64,000 nt of DNA from Anaerolineales bacterium (lineage in GTDB: Bacteria > Chloroflexota > Anaerolineae > 4572-78 > J111), in NCBI GenBank assembly GCA_020634855.1, contig JACKAU010000017.1, positions 62,001 through 126,000 on the forward strand, given 5' to 3'. Position numbers and translations under genes: made by a program. The notes under the pieces are model-generated. The model worked only from the letters and a program-made list of their open reading frames with translations, searched no databases and was not told where the DNA came from. This document shows, one piece after another, positions 7,848 through 17,600 of the stretch (its first letter is position 1; every line of letters starts with the position of its first letter).

Positions 7848-8783
7848 CTACGACTCCTTTCTTTTCGACTGTAAAGACTTGGCTAAGATCAGCTTTCCCA
7901 TTAATTCGGTTCTAGGAAGGGAGAGGCTCGGTTGCATAGCCGCGCCAGCACGGGCTATCGCCAGGTTTAGAAACTCGATCTCGGTTGGTCTGCCATTTTT
8001 AATATCTTGCAGGGTCGATATAAGCTGGCCGCCGGACCCCTGGCTGATGAGCATGATTTGGGCCATTAACTCGCTTTCGCTTAACCCGATATTGAGCCTG
8101 TCCGTTAGCGTTACACACTCCTTAACGATCTCTCGCGCCAAGTTGGCCGTTGCTTCATCCCGAGCAAATATCCCGTTGTCAACGTCAAGCAGGGGGCAGA
8201 TAGAGTTGAAAACGGCGTTTATAATGGCCTTCTTCCATACTTCCCTTTGGATATTCGTTTCTGATCGAAAGGGAAAGCCGGCGGTGGTCAAGGCGTCAAC
8301 GCACTCCATCAACTCATCGGCGCTGCCGTTGACAACGCCAATGGGCGAAGGAGTAACCGGTCGAAAGCTAAATTCATATTCTGCTGTCGTCTGAGCGGTT
8401 ACATAAAGAATACAGCGATAGATGGGAGCAAATTGGGCTTCGACAAACGGCTTTTCAACCCCAACCCCATTTTGCAGGATGACGACCGGACCTGAGGCGG
8501 CTTTGTCTTTAAGCGCCTGGGCAATCGCGGTGTTGGCGTGAGCTTTGGTGGCGATAACCATCGCGCCGTCGAGGTGCGTTAGCTGAGACAGCGAGACGGT
8601 TTCAACAGACGCGTTGATGCGGTCGGCCCCGTTGTGGATGGTCACGGTGATTGTGCTCGGCGGTACATCCTTCCGGCTGGTGCGAACGGCAACGACCTTC
8701 CTGCCCGCATTGGCCAAACACGCCGCCAACGGAAAGCCGACGGCTCCGGAACCGAGAATATAAATAGGTTTCTGTGGGTCCAT
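7848..8783 (-). CDS. panE: 2-dehydropantoate 2-reductase family protein
   Basis: About 311 aa, started at the ATG 8783, which has AGAGG 5 nt upstream; an in-frame GTG two codons earlier lacks one. N-terminal NADPH site YILGSGAVGFPLAACLANAG, then ATKAHAN and ILQNGVGVE as in ketopantoate reductases. The C-terminal domain has EVWKKAIINAVFNSICPLLD with the catalytic Lys and Asn, and QDIKNGRPTEIEFLNL. It would reduce ketopantoate to pantoate for coenzyme A. Other pantothenate genes are absent nearby, so a paralogue acting on another 2-keto acid is possible. Confidence 0.8.
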   Translation of the reverse strand: MDPQKPIYILGSGAVGFPLAACLANAGRKVVAVRTSRKDVPPSTITVTIHNGADRINASVETVSLSQLTHLDGAMVIATKAHANTAIAQALKDKAASGPVVILQNGVGVEKPFVEAQFAPIYRCILYVTAQTTAEYEFSFRPVTPSPIGVVNGSADELMECVDALTTAGFPFRSETNIQREVWKKAIINAVFNSICPLLDVDNGIFARDEATANLAREIVKECVTLTDRLNIGLSESELMAQIMLISQGSGGQLISTLQDIKNGRPTEIEFLNLAIARAGAAMQPSLSLPRTELMGKLILAKSLQSKRKES

Positions 8784-8863
8784 ACTCACCTCTTACAAAA
8801 AACAGTTTGCGTCATTATATCCAAGCCTCGACTGCATCAATCTCACTTGGATTGATCTTGAGC

Positions 8864-9854
8864 CTAATGTTGCGCCGCTCGCCATTGACCGGGCGATGTG
8901 CCTTCCCAGTGGCGGAACGCCCGATGAAACGAGCTGGCTTCCTCGTAACCCAGCAAAAACGCAATCTCGTTCAATTCGAGCGACGACCCGGTCAAATATT
9001 GCCGGGCTAACTCGCGGCGAACCGTCTCCACGACCTGCTGAAAATGCATGCCCTCATCAGCCAGCCGTCGCTGCAAGGTACGAGCACTCATGTGGAGTTC
9101 ACTCGCTATGGCATGTACGGTTGGCTGCTGCCCGGCCAGCCGGCTGCGGAGCAACGACTTGACCTGATCAATGAATCGCTGGGGTGCGACGCTGGCGTGC
9201 AAGGTCGCCTCCAGTTGGGGTTCGAGCAGCGCCAGCAGATCAGGGTTGTAGGTATAGAAGGGCTGCTCCAGCGCCTCGTGCCGATAGCGCATCACGTCGC
9301 GGTCAGCGCCGAAGTCTATCGGGCACTGGAAGTAGGCTTCGTACATCGCTGGATGAAGCGGTTCGCGCCGGAAGGCGATGCGTTCGGGAAACAGCGCCTG
9401 TCCCGTGCCTCGTCGCCCCAGTTCGACGAAGGAAGAAAACATCGAATCGATCAGCAGCGGCGGCGGCGGTTCCTTAGCGGCGAGCCAGACGACTTCGATG
9501 TTCCAGGCGTTGTCCTGCTCGACGATGCGTATTTCCTCGGAACAAAACAACCGCTTGTAGCGGGCTATTTTGGTCAGTCCCTCATAAAACGAACGGGCTG
9601 ACGTGCGCGTTGATCGTCGGTGGATCAAACGGTCCAGCCAGCACCGCTTGCGGCAGTTTTAGCCCAAACACCGGATCATCGTTAATCTGTTCAATGACGC
9701 GCCACAGGGCAAACCATTGAGCCGTACTGACCACCACGCGCTCTTGCTGAAAAAGGGTTTGGGGTAAACGCGCCCGCCGCAACATATCGGTGGGCGCGAT
9801 GCCCAGCGCTGCCAGCCGGGTTGGCATCAGATGCGTTATCCTGATCTGATCCAT
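8864..9854 (-). pseudogene. AraC-family regulator split by a frameshift
   Basis: Two overlapping frames make one protein. The first (from 9854, MDQIRITHLMPTRLAALGIA) is the N-terminus of the OruR/ArgR-like Arabinose_bd domain. It runs off frame at about 9600 (NAHVSPFVL, stop). The second continues the same domain (FYEGLTKIARYKRLF) into a complete C-terminal HTH (SARTLQRRLADEGMHFQQVV, ELNEIAFLLGYEEASSFHRA). One base lost or gained around 9595-9610 explains the break. It is 13 nt downstream of the SDR gene on the same strand, so it probably regulated it. It is either a true pseudogene or an assembly error. Confidence 0.8.
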
Positions 9855-9867
9855 AGCCTACCTGTCT

Positions 9868-10695
9868 CTACTTTCGAAAATAGGATCGCATGAAATCGAC
9901 GTACGCTTGATCGGATAGCTCTCGCCGGGCCTTGACAAAGCCCCGGGCGTCATCGCCAATCAGATAGCGCAGTCGGTCCGCGCCATCGGTCACGGCTGCC
10001 CAAATGAGCTGTCCCACGTCATCGGCGCTGACCATTGGCGCGCCCATCATCGCGGCGAAGGTTGCATTCGTCCGCGCGACGAACTCATCGTAATCGGTCA
10101 GCGAGGCATCGAGCGCCAGGTCGCCGACCGACCGCGCGCCGAAGTTGGTGCTGCTCACGCCGCCGTGAGGTTCAATAAGTTTAACCCGGATGTTTTGAGA
10201 AGCAAGTTCGTAGGCTAGCGCTTCTGAAAACCCTTCCAGCGCGAACTTGCTGGCACAATAGAGCGACATCATGGGTAAGGTGAAGATACCCGCCCCCGAA
10301 CTGACGTTAACGATGATGCCGGCCTGGTTGGCCCGGAAGTGGGGCAGCAGTGCGCGAGTAACATCCATAACCCCAAAGACATTGACGGCAAACTGGGCCT
10401 GAATGCTTTCCGGCGAGATCGCTTCAAACAGGCCGTATTGACCATAGCCTGCATTATTGATTAGGGCATCAATCCGGCCAAACTGCGCGATCCCCGCCTC
10501 GACGGCCGATGTGATATGCTCCCGCTCCGTCACATCGAGCGGGAGGAGCAGAACTCTATCGATCTGGGTAAGATCGGACTCCGCCTCCGGATGGCGCATG
10601 GTGGCCACCACGTTCCACCCGTTCTGGGCAAAGCGTTTAGCGGTCGCCCGGCCAATGCCGGAGGAACAGCCGGTAATGAATACGGTTTTTGACAT
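9868..10695 (-). CDS. Short-chain dehydrogenase/reductase
   Basis: 275 aa classical SDR. Cofactor loop TGCSSGIG (residues 9-16), NNAG motif (ALINNAGYGQYG), catalytic Ser (NVSSGAG) and YCASK. The preference looks like NADP(H) because basic residues follow the second strand (TMRHPEAES). AGGAAAGGA precedes the ATG. Substrate not identifiable. Adjacent to the broken AraC gene. Confidence 0.88.
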   Translation of the reverse strand: MSKTVFITGCSSGIGRATAKRFAQNGWNVVATMRHPEAESDLTQIDRVLLLPLDVTEREHITSAVEAGIAQFGRIDALINNAGYGQYGLFEAISPESIQAQFAVNVFGVMDVTRALLPHFRANQAGIIVNVSSGAGIFTLPMMSLYCASKFALEGFSEALAYELASQNIRVKLIEPHGGVSSTNFGARSVGDLALDASLTDYDEFVARTNATFAAMMGAPMVSADDVGQLIWAAVTDGADRLRYLIGDDARGFVKARRELSDQAYVDFMRSYFRK

Positions 10696-10785
10696 AGTTA
10701 TTTTCCTTTCCTAATGACGTATCAGTCGTTCAGAGCGTTAATGAATACGTCCATTATAGGAAGGAACGGGGGCAAAGTCATTAGC

Positions 10786-10802
10786 ATAGCATGCCATGCT
10801 AT
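10786..10802. promoter_or_regulatory. Perfect 17-bp palindrome upstream of the SDR gene
   Basis: ATAGCATG-C-CATGCTAT lies about 90 nt upstream of the SDR start. This is a plausible operator for a dimeric regulator. It lies in the 165-nt gap before the LysE gene, in which nothing else is seen. Confidence 0.4.
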
Positions 10803-10860
10803 TCGCCAAGTGCGCCAATACTAGAACCACAGTTATTCCGGCGGTTACTTTAACCCTTGC

Positions 10861-11474
10861 TTATTTTTCACTCAGGGCCAACTTAACGGCAAAGGCAGCT
10901 AATATTACGGCAAAGGCTTGTTGCACTCGTTTCACAACTTTAGATGAATTGAACAAATAACTACTAATTCCACTGGCCAGGATGCCATACAAGGCAAATA
11001 TGATAAAGGTCAGCCCCATAAAAACAAGGCTTAGGCTAATCATTTCAACAGTCGGCGATGATGAATTTCTAGAAATGAACAGCGGCAAAAAAGCAAAGAA
11101 GAAGAGGGTCAATTTAGGATTGAGTAAATTGATGGCAATGGCTTTTACGGCGATTTGGATAGCCTTGGTTTCGGTGCGTTTTGATGCATGTCTAAGGTTC
11201 CCGCTTCACGCCACATCTGCCAGGCCAGGTAAAGCAGATACACTGACCCGGCTATTTTCAAGACCGCAAAGATCTGGGCGCTCATGTTCAGTAGGGCTGA
11301 TAACCCCAAAACACTAGCCAAAATATGAGGCACAATCCCTAACGTGCATCCTACCGCTGCGGCAAGGCTGGCTCGCCATTTGAGCGTAAGCCCGGTATTG
11401 ATGGTGTAAACCACGCCTGTTCCGGGAATAAGCACGACCACCAACGAGGTCAGAAGAAATTCTGGATTAAGCAT
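10861..11474 (-). pseudogene. LysE-family amino-acid exporter split by a frameshift
   Basis: Two frames together give a normal LysE/RhtB protein. The N-terminal part starts at ATG 11474 (MLNPEFLLTSLVVVLIPGTG, preceded by GGAGAC) and goes off frame near 11180 (KPRLSKSP, stop). The correct frame continues TKAIQIAVKAIAINLLNPKL then TLFFFAFLPLF, the conserved NPK/FF block of the family, to the end. It lies 19 nt behind the methyltransferase and shares its strand with arginase, suggesting a basic amino acid export/catabolism operon. Confidence 0.8.
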
Positions 11475-11493
11475 ATTTTTTTGTCTCCATATG

Positions 11494-12120
11494 TTAGGTA
11501 TCACCTTGCCGACTCTGCTCTGAAACTCTTTGGGCAACGATATAGACATGAAGCTCAGGCAACTGATCATACTCTAAGTGCCGACATGCGCAGCCTGCCT
11601 TGGCCAGGCACTGCAGCGTAGCCGTAATGCCAAGAGCGCTATGGTACATCGGTGGTCCCATGTACGAATTGCTAACTTCGGACGGGGCATCAACTCCGCC
11701 GGTTGTGAAAATGCAGATGCCCTGAGGCGTTAAATTCGAAAGCACTTGGCTAAGTACTCGTTCCTGTTGATCAAGTGGGACATGCCAAATGCTGTCCCAT
11801 GCTGAAATAAAATCGTAACTGTGCGGGAACTTCCATTCACAGATATCGGCATGATGAATGATTAAATCAGGATGCCTTCGCCTCGCCAGCTCAATCATCT
11901 TTAATGAAATATCAAGCCCCTCGGGCGAGAACCCTTCCGCCAAAAGAAAATCTAGAATTCTTCCACTACTTCCACAACCGATGTCCAGGGCGCGACCTCG
12001 AAGTTCGGTGAAAGTAATAGCCCTTTTATGCTGCTCAATACCGTTGCTTCGTGGAAACTGTTCACTATGCCAGCGATCGGCAATTGAGTCGTAGCTCTTT
12101 GCGACTTCTTGAGGTTTCAT
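11494..12120 (-). CDS. Class I SAM-dependent methyltransferase
   Basis: 208 aa. Motif I LDIGCGSSGRIL (about residues 45-56), then GLDISLKMIELARRR as the acidic post-I strand and FISAWDSIWHVP as motif II. It is a ubiE/methyltransf_25-like small-molecule enzyme. Start chosen with AGGGAG 4 nt upstream. It is sandwiched 8 nt after arginase and 19 nt before the LysE gene, so probably cotranscribed. Substrate unknown. Confidence 0.8.
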   Translation of the reverse strand: MKPQEVAKSYDSIADRWHSEQFPRSNGIEQHKRAITFTELRGRALDIGCGSSGRILDFLLAEGFSPEGLDISLKMIELARRRHPDLIIHHADICEWKFPHSYDFISAWDSIWHVPLDQQERVLSQVLSNLTPQGICIFTTGGVDAPSEVSNSYMGPPMYHSALGITATLQCLAKAGCACRHLEYDQLPELHVYIVAQRVSEQSRQGDT

Positions 12121-12128
12121 GATGCTCC

Positions 12129-13019
12129 CTACAATATCGATTGTCCCAGCAGCGACGCCAGCAAGATGGTGGCGATGTGGGCGGTATGGTTGCCGCGATC
12201 GATAATGGGGTTGATCTCAACCACATCGGCTGAGCCAACCCGGTGGTCGTCGGCCAGCAGTTCCATCAGCAAGAGAGCCTCGCGGTAGGTTAGCCCGCCG
12301 GGAACCGGGGTTCCCACGCCGGGCGCTTCTGTCGGATCGAGGCTGTCCATATCCAGGCTGACGTGCAAGTGGGACAGATGGCTCAGCCGGTCCAGCGCCT
12401 CGCGGACAATGGTGGCCATCCCCCGTTCGTCAATCGCCCGCATGGTATAAACGGTGGCGCCGCTTTCGATCAGTAGCTTACGCTCCTCACGGTCCAGATC
12501 GCGGACGCCAATCAACACCACATCCTCCGGGAGCAACTTGGGACCGGGCCGACCGACGTTGACCAGATCGGCCGCGCCGTAACCGAGCAAGGCAGCCAGC
12601 GGCATCCCGTGCAGATTGCCGCTGGGCGAGGTGGCGGGTGTGTTGAAATCCCCGTGGGCATCGATCCACAATACCCCCACCCGCCGGTTGTGACTAACCC
12701 CACCAATCGACCCCGCCGAGATGGAATGATCGCCGCCGATAAAGATGGGCAGGCAGCCCTGGTCCACCGCCTGCCGCCCGGCCTCATACACCGCTTGGCC
12801 GGCTTTGACCACGGCCGGCAAGTAAGCCAAACCGCCTTCGGGCGGTAGGGTATCGCGCACCGGAATTTCCACGTTGCCCTGATCTTCAACCGTGTGGCCC
12901 AACTGCGCCAACCGCTGGCCCAGGTTGGCATAGCGCAGCGCACTCGGCCCCATATCGACGCCGCGCCGCGACTGGCCTAAATCCATGGGTATACCGATCA
13001 ACTTAACAATTTGGGGCAT
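12129..13019 (-). CDS. rocF: Arginase
   Basis: About 296 aa from ATG 13019 (MPQIVKLIGIPMDLGQ); a frame extension to 13043 has no RBS. The ureohydrolase Mn2+ motifs are all present: GGDHSISAGS, WIDAHGDFNT and SLDMDSLDPTEAPGVGTP. The N-terminal RRGVDMGPSALRYA is typical of arginases rather than agmatinases. It hydrolyses arginine to ornithine and urea. First gene of an arginase-methyltransferase-LysE exporter cluster. Confidence 0.9.
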   Translation of the reverse strand: MPQIVKLIGIPMDLGQSRRGVDMGPSALRYANLGQRLAQLGHTVEDQGNVEIPVRDTLPPEGGLAYLPAVVKAGQAVYEAGRQAVDQGCLPIFIGGDHSISAGSIGGVSHNRRVGVLWIDAHGDFNTPATSPSGNLHGMPLAALLGYGAADLVNVGRPGPKLLPEDVVLIGVRDLDREERKLLIESGATVYTMRAIDERGMATIVREALDRLSHLSHLHVSLDMDSLDPTEAPGVGTPVPGGLTYREALLLMELLADDHRVGSADVVEINPIIDRGNHTAHIATILLASLLGQSIL

Positions 13020-13083
13020 GATATTTTCGCACTCCGTTCGCATTTTTGGTGCAGATGGCTTGATATAATGTGCTTAATATAGT

Positions 13084-13277
13084 TTTGCTAACGGACATCT
13101 CCTTGATTTGCCCAGATTTCGGCGCCCCTGACGGCAGACCGCCGACCGTTGACCGCCAAACTTCAATGAGCGTGTCAGTTTTTCAGCGGTCGGCGGTCAG
13201 CTAGCAGCGGTCTACTCGGCTTAACGGCAATTGGGGAGCTTCATATCGGTCAAATTGAGAACGTGTCCGTTAGCAAG
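13084..13277. mobile_element. MITE-like element with 9-bp target duplication
   Basis: 194 bp with no ORF. The ends are 14-bp terminal inverted repeats: TTTGCTAACGGACA at the left, CTTGCTAACGGACA read inward from the right, one mismatch. The element is flanked by the identical 9-mer TAATATAGT at 13075-13083 and 13278-13286, which looks like a target-site duplication. Inside is an imperfect inverted repeat (around 13135-13152 and 13183-13200, CCGCCGACCG words). It inserted between the arginase and lipoprotein genes, close to the lipoprotein start. Confidence 0.7.
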
Positions 13278-13310
13278 TAATATAGTTTATACTAAACGAG
13301 GAAAAAAACC

Positions 13311-14528
13311 ATGACAAGAAAAGTTTCACCCATTGCCTTTGTCGTCTTTATTTTAGTTCTCGCAACCCTGGCCTGCGGTGGCGGTAAAGCAGCCCGTCAG
13401 GCGATTGATCTACCCAGTTCAAGCCAGGTGGCCAAGGCAGTCGATCTGCCGGTGGTCGAAGCTGAGTCCAGCTCAGACTGGCACGAGTTCACCTCCGTAG
13501 AAGGCAATTTTACAGTGCTGTTCCCGGTTGAGCCAGAAGAGCAGGTTCAGCGAGCGCCCAATGCTGCTGTTGAAACCGAAGTGCATCTTTTTATGGCCGA
13601 TATGGGGGCTGCCGCCTATATGATCGCTTATAATGATTTGCCGTACGCCGTTACACCGGATCTGGCCAGCAGCGAAGTCGTCGAGTCGTCTTTTGATAGT
13701 CTGCGCGAAACCTTTTTAGCCGGTTTTGACGGCACGGCTACCGGTGAAGAGTCGATTTCGCTAGTCGATTACCCCGGTCGCCAAATTGATTTCACCGTGT
13801 CCGACAAGGTTTTGCCGGGCGGCGGCTATGGCAAAGTGCAAGTGTATGCCGTTGACACCCGCCTGTATCAGGTAGCAGCTTTAGGGACGCCCGGCGCGCT
13901 GTCTAACGAGGATATCGAAACCTTCTTGTCCTCTTTCGCCCTGGTGGACATCCCGGCCAATGAGACAGAAGCGTCGGTCGCTACCGAGACAGAACTGACG
14001 ACGGTATCTGACACCATCGTCCAGGTCGAATCGGTTGAAGCGGCGGTCGAAGTGGAACCGGTCGCGGCCGAACCGGCTGAAGCGGTGGTCGAAGTAGAAC
14101 CGGCTCAAGTTGAACCGGTCAGCAACGTGGTCGAACCTGTGGTCGAAATTAGCGAAGATGCCCCTGCCGTTGACACCATCACGGCGACGACAGAGCAGCC
14201 GGTTGAAGTAGTGGCCGAAGCCGCCCCGACTGAAACTTATGAGAGCGCCTTCCCACTGCCGAACGTAGTCAAAAACTTCTATGGCGAAGAAGCGCCTTAC
14301 TATCAAACCAACTTCCAAACCGACTTAACCCTAGATGAAGCGTTGGCTTTCTATCGCGATGCCTTTGTCGCCCAAGGTCTAACCGAACGCACCATCCTGA
14401 CCAACGTTGTCGAAGGAACCGTATTCAGTCTGGTTTTTGACGGCTCGCCCAACGGCCTGCCGCTGGTGATCCAAGCTATTCCGATCGGAGCCGATACGAA
14501 CATCAACATCCGTTACGAAAGCTTCTAA
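13311..14528 (+). CDS. Lipoprotein with Val/Glu/Ala-rich linker
   Basis: 405 aa. Signal peptide and lipobox VLATLAC (Cys about residue 22) indicate a membrane-anchored lipoprotein. Residues ~55-215 (WHEFTSVEGNFTVLFPVEPE onward) resemble the extracytoplasmic domain seen in proteins of the FTVLFP type. Residues ~225-305 are a low-complexity linker built from repeats of VEVEPV/AEPAEA. Residues ~310-405 form a second compact domain (LTLDEALAFYRDAFVAQGL). An RBS (GAGG) precedes the ATG. Function unknown; the upstream region carries a MITE-like insertion that may alter its promoter. Confidence 0.75.
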   Translation: MTRKVSPIAFVVFILVLATLACGGGKAARQAIDLPSSSQVAKAVDLPVVEAESSSDWHEFTSVEGNFTVLFPVEPEEQVQRAPNAAVETEVHLFMADMGAAAYMIAYNDLPYAVTPDLASSEVVESSFDSLRETFLAGFDGTATGEESISLVDYPGRQIDFTVSDKVLPGGGYGKVQVYAVDTRLYQVAALGTPGALSNEDIETFLSSFALVDIPANETEASVATETELTTVSDTIVQVESVEAAVEVEPVAAEPAEAVVEVEPAQVEPVSNVVEPVVEISEDAPAVDTITATTEQPVEVVAEAAPTETYESAFPLPNVVKNFYGEEAPYYQTNFQTDLTLDEALAFYRDAFVAQGLTERTILTNVVEGTVFSLVFDGSPNGLPLVIQAIPIGADTNINIRYESF

Positions 14529-14561
14529 ACTAAGCGAATTCCATTATATTTCCTCCCTCTG

Positions 14562-14596
14562 GGCGGCGGCTATCACTAATAGCTGCCGTCTTTTTT
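14562..14596 (+). terminator. Rho-independent terminator of the lipoprotein gene
   Basis: A 12-bp stem (GGCGGCGGCTAT / ATAGCTGCCGTC, two G-U pairs) with loop CACTA is followed by six T. It lies 33 nt after the lipoprotein stop. Confidence 0.85.
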
Positions 14597-14673
14597 GAAT
14601 GGGAGATGATGAATTTATATAATTTATCTGTCGCGCTGGCAGCTTTCCACAATTAATAGCGGTGACATCATTC

Positions 14674-17600
14674 TTATTCCTGAGCTTTTGCATCCGGGGG
14701 ATCTTCCCCAACCGAATGAATTGTCTCGCGCAGTTCTTGATTGAGACCGTCAATCTTGACTTTGGCCGATTTTAGATCGGTGATGTCAATGACCAACGAG
14801 AAGAAGCCCTGAACCTCGCCGTTGACCATTTCCGGCACAAAGGTGACTAACTCATGTTCACCGTCACTCGCTGTCAGAGCCGGGACGTTAATTTCAAACC
14901 TAACCGCCTCACCGGACAGGACTCGATCGATATAGGGCTTCTCTTGCTCGTAACGTTCAGCCCCAATAACTTCATGCAGCGGGCGACCAATCATCTGGCC
15001 GGGAGGGAGATCGGTTAGGGGGTCGTACTGCCGGTTAGCATATCTGATACGCCGGTCGGCGTCGATATAGGCGATACGCGCCGGAACATTATCGGCAATG
15101 AGGTGCAACTGTTGCTCGGTTTTTTGCAGCGCCTGCTCAATTTTTTTGCGGTTGGTGATATCGATGGCCGATCCCAGAATTTCGGCTGCAGAACCATCGG
15201 CATTACGTTTGAACACCGTTTCGTAGCTAATATGCCAGCGCCACTCACCATCTTTGTGGCGAATCCGGTATTCATGCCGAAAGACCTGAGAGTCTTGACT
15301 GGCAATAAGTTTGGCCCAATGGTCCGGCTGTCTGGCCCAATCATCAGGGTGCATCAGTAACGGCAGCATTTGGTCCCCCATCGCTTGAATTTCAGCCACA
15401 GTGTACCCCAACTCCTCGCCAATGTCTCGATTGAGATAAATATTACGCTGCTCGTTGAGACTGTAGACGTAAATCCAATTCGGATCAGCTTCGGTCACGG
15501 CCTCGATAAAGTGGGTCCGCTCTTTAAGTGTGGTGACATCGACGGCCAGGGAAAAAACCCCCTTTATGCGATCATTGTCTTTGTCCGGCAGGTAAGTGAT
15601 TTGTACGGTAAAGGGGTCCATGCTGTGGGGGTCGGGAAACTGATCTTCAAAGGTAACGGTTTCACCGGCCAAGGCTCTATCTATAAAGGGTTTGCAGCGG
15701 TCAAAAAAGTCGAAGCCCAGGACTTCCCAAATCGGGCGGCCAATCATCTCCACCAGCGATAAATTAGCTAACCGGCTGTATTTTTTGTTGACAAACCGGA
15801 AATGATAATCTGGGCCAAGACGGGCAATCCAGGCCGGAATGTTATCGGTGATGGTTTGCAACTGTCGGGTGGTATTTTGCAGCGCCTGCTCGGCTCGAAT
15901 GCGATCGGTAATGTCAACAATGAGCGCGAAGTAACCCTGAACGGCATCGTCTTTAATATCGGGTACCAGCGTGACTAGTTCATGTTCAAATTTGGCGTCG
16001 AGTATCGAGGGGCCTTGCGCTTCAAACGAAACCGGCTCACCTGAAAGCACCCTCTCGATGTAAGGCTTGGCCCATTCATACCGTTCAAGGCCGACAATGT
16101 CCTGAATATGGCGGCCAACCATCTGCTCGCGAGAAAGGCCGGTCAGCAGTTCGTACCCACGGTTGGCAAATTGAAGATGCCGCTTCGAATCGATATAGGA
16201 AATCCGCCCCGGTAGATTATCGGTGATAACGCGCAGTTGGTGGCTGGTTTGTTGCAAGGCGGTCTCCGCTTCTTTACGCTCGGTGATGTCCAGGCCGGAA
16301 CTAATGGTGCCGGTAATACGGCCGTTGACATCTTGCAACAGGGCGTTATTCCAGGCAACGGTTCGTAATTCGCCGGCTTTGGTGACAATCTCATTTTCAT
16401 AGCTGGTCAGCCGTTCAATTTTACCGGCCATGAGTTGAGTGAAAACCGATCTGACCTCGGCGATGTTTTGGGGAGGCAGGCAGGTGTCGAACCAGTTGCG
16501 GCCTAATAGTTCAAATTCCGTGTAACCCAACAGTTCGGCCCCTTTGGGATTGATACGGGTAATCTCGCCGCGGCTGTTCAACACGACCAACAATCCGGAC
16601 ATAACATCTAGGTACTGCTGAGACTGCCGGGCCACTTCTAACGCTTCTATTTCTTTGCGGAGTGCAATATCGATAAAGGTCAAAACTACCCCGTCCACTT
16701 GGCCCGATTCGGTGAAGTAGGGCAGCACTCGCAGCAGAAAGTAGAACCCATCGCGGGTTTTTGTTTCAAATTCTATCGTCTTGCCGCCAGCCAGGATACT
16801 CTGAGCCGCCTGAGTTAAGTCGTCAAAACTTAGATCAATATTGTAAGCCAAATGCTCCAACGGTCGGCCAACATCTTGCGGCAGCAGACTAAAGGTTTGA
16901 GCGATAGCTGGTGTAAACGAGCGAATACGCAGATTGGCATCTAAAAAAATCACGCCAATTTGGGTACTTTTTTGCAAATTTTGTAGATCGTCATTAAGCT
17001 GAATCAACTCATCAATCTTGCGTTGGTGTTCGGCGTTAACGGTATAAAGTTCTTCGTTAACAGATTGCAACTCTTCGTTGGTAGATTGCAACTCCTCATT
17101 GGAAGCCGTCAACTCTTCATTCGTGGCTTGTAGCTCTTCATTAGAGGTTTCCACCTCTTCAATGGTAATCCTCAGATGCTCCTTGGTATAAGTTAGCTCC
17201 CGTCTCAAATTGTCGATTTGCTCGGTAGACACGCTACCGGGAGCAACTGCCGTAGACAGAGATGGTGATGGTTCTGATTCCGGCAGCGGCTCTAGCGCCA
17301 CAAAAAAACGGCTGGCGCGATTAAGGGATGATTTAAGAGGTTTGATCGTTACGTTCAACGTGACACTGCCGTTGTGAGTGGTGGTTCGAACACCTGTATA
17401 AGACACCTCTTCATTTTCCTTGACCACGCGAATTAATCCGGCTCGAACCGTTGTCTGAAGATCGCCTGCGAGCATCCTGAGCGCATTGAGTGTGCCCGGC
17501 CCGCTTTGGGGGTGTAAATATTGATTGCCATTCCCCAAAATGTAGAGGATGTCATATCCTTCATTTAACAGTAGCCCGTCAGGGACATATTCAGCGATCA

